Part shown: one piece after another, positions 60,737-64,000 of the stretch | Layout: the number at the start of each line of letters is the position of its first letter | How positions within the stretch are numbered: the stretch's first letter is position 1 | Source: PFJX01 sp040757575 | Lineage (GTDB): Bacteria; Pseudomonadota; Gammaproteobacteria; Burkholderiales; Thiobacillaceae | Direction: 5' to 3' | Length of the DNA stretch: 64,000 bases | NCBI GenBank assembly: GCA_040757575.1 | Contig: JBFLXA010000002.1 | Coordinates: 124,001 to 188,000, forward strand | The notes under the pieces: model-generated | Database searches by the model: none | Seen by the model: only the letters and a program-made list of their open reading frames with translations | What the model was told of the DNA's origin: nothing | Translations under genes and position numbers: made by a program

Positions 60737-62284
60737 ATGTCTCCTGCGCCTACCAAACCTGTCCTGCTGATCATCCTGGATGGCTTCGGATGTCGTCATC
60801 CCGATGCGTTCAATGCCATCACCTGTGCCCACAAGCCCAACTGGGATGCCTTGTGGAAAACCCACCCCCACACCCTCATCCAGGCATCGGAGGCGGCCGT
60901 GGGTTTGCCGGCGGGACAGATGGGCAACTCGGAAGTGGGTCACCTGAATATCGGTGCCGGCCGGGTGGTTTACCAGGAGTTCACCCGCATCGACCGGGCT
61001 ATCCATAACGGCAACTTCTTCATCAACCTGGCCTTGAAGAGCACGGTGGATGAGGTGAAAAAGAAAGGCGCGGCCCTGCACATTCTGGGCCTGCTGTCCG
61101 ATGGCGGGGTTCACAGCCATGAAAACCACATCCACGCCATGCTGGAACTGGCCCTGCGTGAAGGTCTGGAGAAGGTCTACATCCACGCTTTCCTGGACGG
61201 TCGCGATACGCCGCCGAAAAGCGCGGATGCCTACCTGAAGCGCATGCAGGACAAGATTGCCGCCCTGGGGGGAGGGCGCATCGCCACCCTGATCGGCCGC
61301 TACTACGCCATGGACCGGGACCGGCGCTGGCAGCGGGTTAAATCTGCCTATGATCTGCTGACCCAGGGGCGGGCAGACTACAAGGCGGCGGACCCGCTTG
61401 AGGGCCTCTACATGGCCTACTCCCGGGGGGAGACAGATGAATTCGTGAAGGCCACCGCTATCGTTCCCCTCGGCCAGGAGCCGGTGCGTATGGAAGATGG
61501 CGATGCCATCGTCTTCATGAATTTCCGTTCTGACCGGGCCCGGCAACTGACCCGCACATTCATCGAGCCGGACTTTGCTGAATTCGAACGGGAGGTGACG
61601 CCCAAGTTGTCCCGATACTGCACCCTCACGGGTTACAGCGACGAATTCGAAGTGGATGTGGCTTTCCCGCCGGAGCGCATCCGCAACGGCTTCGGCGAAT
61701 ACATCGCCAACCTGGGCTTGCGCCAGTTGCGCATTGCCGAGACGGAGAAATATCCCCACGTCACCTATTTCTTCAATGGGGGCGAGGAAACCGTCTACCC
61801 GGGCGAAGACCGGGTGCTGGTGAACTCCCCCGACGTGGCCACCTACGACCTCAAACCGGAAATGAGCGCCTACGAGGTGACCGACAAGCTGGTCGAGGCC
61901 ATCCAGAGCCGACGCTATGACGCGATCATCTGCAACTTCGCCAATTCCGACATGGTGGGCCACACTGGCATATTCGATGCCGCCAAGAAGGCCGTTGAAG
62001 TCGTCGACGAATGCGTCGGTAGGGCCGTTGAAGCCATGCGGGCGGCGGACGGGGAAGTGTTGATCACCGCCGACCATGGCAATGCCGAGACCATGCTCGA
62101 TACCGGCAACGGCCAGCCCCATACCGCCCATACCATCAACCTGGTGCCCTTCCTGTACATCGGCCGTCCGGCGCAGATTGCGGAACAGGGGGCCCTGGAA
62201 GATGTGGCGCCCACCCTGCTCAAGATGATGGGCCTGCCCCAGCCCATGGAAATGACGGGCCACCCCCTCATCGAATTTGACTGA
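60737..62284 (+). CDS. gpmI: 2,3-bisphosphoglycerate-independent phosphoglycerate mutase
   Basis: 515 residues, typical length. Alkaline-phosphatase-fold enzyme with metal-binding Asp in VLLIILDGFG and the phospho-Ser in GQMGNSEVGHLNIGAGR; further ligand blocks are FLDGRDTPP, RYYAMDRD, NFANSDMVGHTG and TADHGNAE. It interconverts 3- and 2-phosphoglycerate with Mn2+. It opens the gpmI-envC-ctpA set, conserved in proteobacteria. Confidence 0.97.
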   Translation: MSPAPTKPVLLIILDGFGCRHPDAFNAITCAHKPNWDALWKTHPHTLIQASEAAVGLPAGQMGNSEVGHLNIGAGRVVYQEFTRIDRAIHNGNFFINLALKSTVDEVKKKGAALHILGLLSDGGVHSHENHIHAMLELALREGLEKVYIHAFLDGRDTPPKSADAYLKRMQDKIAALGGGRIATLIGRYYAMDRDRRWQRVKSAYDLLTQGRADYKAADPLEGLYMAYSRGETDEFVKATAIVPLGQEPVRMEDGDAIVFMNFRSDRARQLTRTFIEPDFAEFEREVTPKLSRYCTLTGYSDEFEVDVAFPPERIRNGFGEYIANLGLRQLRIAETEKYPHVTYFFNGGEETVYPGEDRVLVNSPDVATYDLKPEMSAYEVTDKLVEAIQSRRYDAIICNFANSDMVGHTGIFDAAKKAVEVVDECVGRAVEAMRAADGEVLITADHGNAETMLDTGNGQPHTAHTINLVPFLYIGRPAQIAEQGALEDVAPTLLKMMGLPQPMEMTGHPLIEFD

Positions 62285-62289
62285 GTCCT

Positions 62290-63474
62290 GTGGGCCGGGT
62301 CCGGACGCTACTTTTCTGTTTCCTGATCCTCCCCGTCTGGTCGGCCAGTGCCGCGGCGGATAGCCGGCAGGAAGAACTGGAAGACCTGCGTTCCCGCATC
62401 AAGGCCCTGCAAAAGGACATGGAGCGGGCCAGCGAGGAACGGGGGGATGCGGCGGATGCCCTGAAGCAGTCTGAGCGCCGAATTTCCGACATGAACCGCA
62501 GCCTGCGGGAACTGGAACAGCGGCAGCGGGATCTGGCCAAAAGCCTGAAACAGCTTCGCCAGGATACCGAAGCGGCTCGGGGTGAGATCGGTGAGCACCA
62601 GGCCCGGCTGGCGGAGTTGCTCCGGCAGCGCTACATCCACGGCGACAATGACACCCTTAAATTGATGCTGAATGGCCAGAATCCGTCCGAGCTGGCCCGA
62701 AACCTGGAGTTCTATGGCTACATTGGTCGGGCTCGCAGCCAGCTGATCCGGGAGTACCAGGCATCCCTGGCGCATATGCAGGAACTGGAGGCCTCCACCC
62801 GGCAAAAACAGGCGGGCCTGGAGGAGGTGAAGCGGGAACGGGTGGCAAAAAAGAAGGGACTGGAAGCCGAAAAGGCCAGCCGTCAAGACGTCCTCTACCG
62901 GCTGTCCAGCCAGATTCGCAAACAACGTAATGAAATCAGGACCCTGGAGCAGGACCAACAGCGCCTGACCCAGCTAATCGAGCGGCTGGCTCGCTTGGCG
63001 GCGACCCGCAAGGTGACCAAGCCCGCCGGCAAGCCCGGCGAGAAGGTGGAGCGGGTGGCGGATGCCAGCCTGGCAGGGCTGGATTTTGCGCGCCTGAAAG
63101 GCAAGCTGGCCCTGCCGGTACCGGGGGAGATACTGCACCGTTTCGGCCAAGGTCGTGCTGGTGGTGGGCCTGCCTGGAAAGGCCTGTTCATCCGTGCCCG
63201 CCAGGGCCAGGAAGTCCGCGCCGTGGGGACGGGAAAAGTGGCCTTTTCAGACTGGCTGCGGGGCTTCGGAAACCTGCTAATTGTCGACCACGGAGACGGC
63301 TACCTCAGCCTATACAGCAATAATGAAAGCCTGTATAAACAGCCGGGCGATCCGGTCCGGGCGGGTGATGTAGTGGCATCCGTGGGGGCCAGTGGCGGGC
63401 AGGATGAAACCGGCCTGTATTTTGAACTCCGCCATCAGGGCAAGCCCTTTGATCCGATGAAATGGGTCAAGTGA
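62290..63474 (+). CDS. envC: EnvC-type murein hydrolase activator
   Basis: 394 residues from a GTG five bases after gpmI. Signal peptide VRTLLFCFLILPVWSASA; a long coiled coil at about 25-255 (LEDLRSRIKALQKDMERASE and onwards); C-terminal LytM/M23 domain at about 285-394 (ILHRFGQGRAGGGPAWKGLF; GNLLIVDHGDGYLSLYSNN). The usual zinc-binding HxH reads LYFELRHQ here, and the first ligands are also missing, so it should be inactive as a peptidase and act by activating amidases at the division site. Confidence 0.92.
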   Translation: MGRVRTLLFCFLILPVWSASAAADSRQEELEDLRSRIKALQKDMERASEERGDAADALKQSERRISDMNRSLRELEQRQRDLAKSLKQLRQDTEAARGEIGEHQARLAELLRQRYIHGDNDTLKLMLNGQNPSELARNLEFYGYIGRARSQLIREYQASLAHMQELEASTRQKQAGLEEVKRERVAKKKGLEAEKASRQDVLYRLSSQIRKQRNEIRTLEQDQQRLTQLIERLARLAATRKVTKPAGKPGEKVERVADASLAGLDFARLKGKLALPVPGEILHRFGQGRAGGGPAWKGLFIRARQGQEVRAVGTGKVAFSDWLRGFGNLLIVDHGDGYLSLYSNNESLYKQPGDPVRAGDVVASVGASGGQDETGLYFELRHQGKPFDPMKWVK

Positions 63475-63515
63475 CCCGGTTTGAACCAAACCACCCGGCA
63501 ATAATCAGAGGCAAC

Positions 63516-64000
63516 ATGGCAGGCAAGCTCAAGCAATTCAGTCTCATCGGCATCGGGGTCGTGTTCGGCGCGGCCCTGAGTCTGAACTATTCCGCCGTGG
63601 CGGACCGGCAGCCCGAGCCGTTGCCCATCGAAGATCTGCGTGCCTTCACGGAAATCTACGGCAAGATCAAGAGCGACTACGTGGAGCCGGTGGAGGACAA
63701 GAAACTCATCACCGAGGCCATCAACGGCATGCTTGCCGGGCTGGACCCCCACTCGTCCTATCTCGACCCGGAAGCCTTCAAGGAGCTCCAGGTAGGCACC
63801 CAGGGCGAATTCGGCGGCCTGGGCATCGAAGTGGGCATGGAAGATGGCTTCGTCAAAGTCGTTTCCCCTATAGAAGACACCCCCGCCTACAAGGCCGGGG
63901 TGAAGGCCGGCGATCTGGTCATCAAGCTGGACGATACTCCGGTCAAGGGCATGACCCTTAACGATGCAGTCAAACGCATGCGTGGTAAGCCGGGAACCGA
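63516..64000 (+). CDS. ctpA: S41-family C-terminal processing peptidase (3' end outside window)
   Basis: 161 residues visible from the ATG at 63516 (AGAGG five bases upstream). An N-terminal signal or anchor (FSLIGIGVVFGAALSLNYSA) precedes the family N-terminal segment (FTEIYGKIKSDYVEPVEDKK; GMLAGLDPHSSYLDPEAFKE) and a PDZ domain (GEFGGLGIEVGMEDGFVKVV; AGVKAGDLVIKLDDTPVKGM). The catalytic Ser/Lys region lies beyond the window edge. Periplasmic protease encoded after envC in the usual order. Confidence 0.93.
   Translation, partial: MAGKLKQFSLIGIGVVFGAALSLNYSAVADRQPEPLPIEDLRAFTEIYGKIKSDYVEPVEDKKLITEAINGMLAGLDPHSSYLDPEAFKELQVGTQGEFGGLGIEVGMEDGFVKVVSPIEDTPAYKAGVKAGDLVIKLDDTPVKGMTLNDAVKRMRGKPGT

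Noticed and set aside
62290..63474. Active M23 endopeptidase
   Set aside because: Zinc ligands of the LytM fold are replaced and the gene lies next to gpmI, as for EnvC activators.

Overview
The window is a GC-rich, gene-dense bacterial chromosome segment carrying the replication-origin neighbourhood. The core genes (gyrB-dnaN-dnaA | rpmH-rnpA-yidC-mnmE, then mnmG-rsmG-parA-parB-atpIBEFHAGDC-glmU-glmS), 6S RNA beside zapA and the 5-formyl-THF cyclo-ligase gene, and gpmI-envC-ctpA diverging from a rhodanese-grxC-secB-gpsA block all point to a betaproteobacterium. The protein flavour suggests Rhodocyclales or a close relative, but I cannot fix the order or genus from sequence alone. No rRNA, tRNA, CRISPR, phage or intact insertion sequence was seen, and no gene-free stretch exceeds about 300 bases.

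Layout. 1-8.4 kb: partial comM, a VIT1/CCC1-type transporter with a ferritin-like N-terminus, metF, a NarL-type regulator with a hybrid sensor kinase and a small membrane protein, a lipoprotein, then rsuA and an SDR on the minus strand. 8.4-24.2 kb: the origin block. gyrB, dnaN and dnaA lie on the minus strand, with DnaA-box-like sequences between dnaN and dnaA marking the probable oriC. rpmH, rnpA, yidC, mnmE, mnmG, rsmG, parA and parB run the other way. Three parS-like sites sit at 361, 10922 and 19937, so the partition machinery and its targets are all close to the origin. 24.2-36.8 kb: a nine-gene ATP synthase operon, glmU, glmS, an orphan ParA-like ATPase and bioA. 37-43 kb: a tandem pair of small cytochromes c and a complete branched-chain amino-acid-type ABC importer (livK-H-M-G-F).

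43-51.3 kb: a secreted Met-rich protein built of 12-13-residue repeats, a secreted protein of unknown function, the folate cyclo-ligase gene, 6S RNA, zapA with a ZapB-like partner, gluQ, and a molybdenum-cofactor group (moaA; mobB-moeA-moaD). 51.3-60.7 kb: a long minus-strand run. An ArsR-type regulator with two cysteines 66 residues apart, as in persulfide sensors, is followed by tolC, a periplasmic adaptor, an RND permease, a DUF2892 membrane protein, a rhodanese, grxC, trxC, secB and gpsA. The regulator-efflux-DUF2892 part looks inserted into an older rhodanese/gpmI divergent arrangement. 60.7-64 kb: gpmI, envC and the start of ctpA.

Most promising observations: the predicted persulfide-responsive efflux operon, the Met-rich tandem-repeat exported protein with its hairpin-containing leader, parS sites placed inside comM and across the gyrB start codon, a G-rich dispersed repeat that appears to have rewritten the end of glmU, and tandem cytochromes with a conserved palindromic leader.
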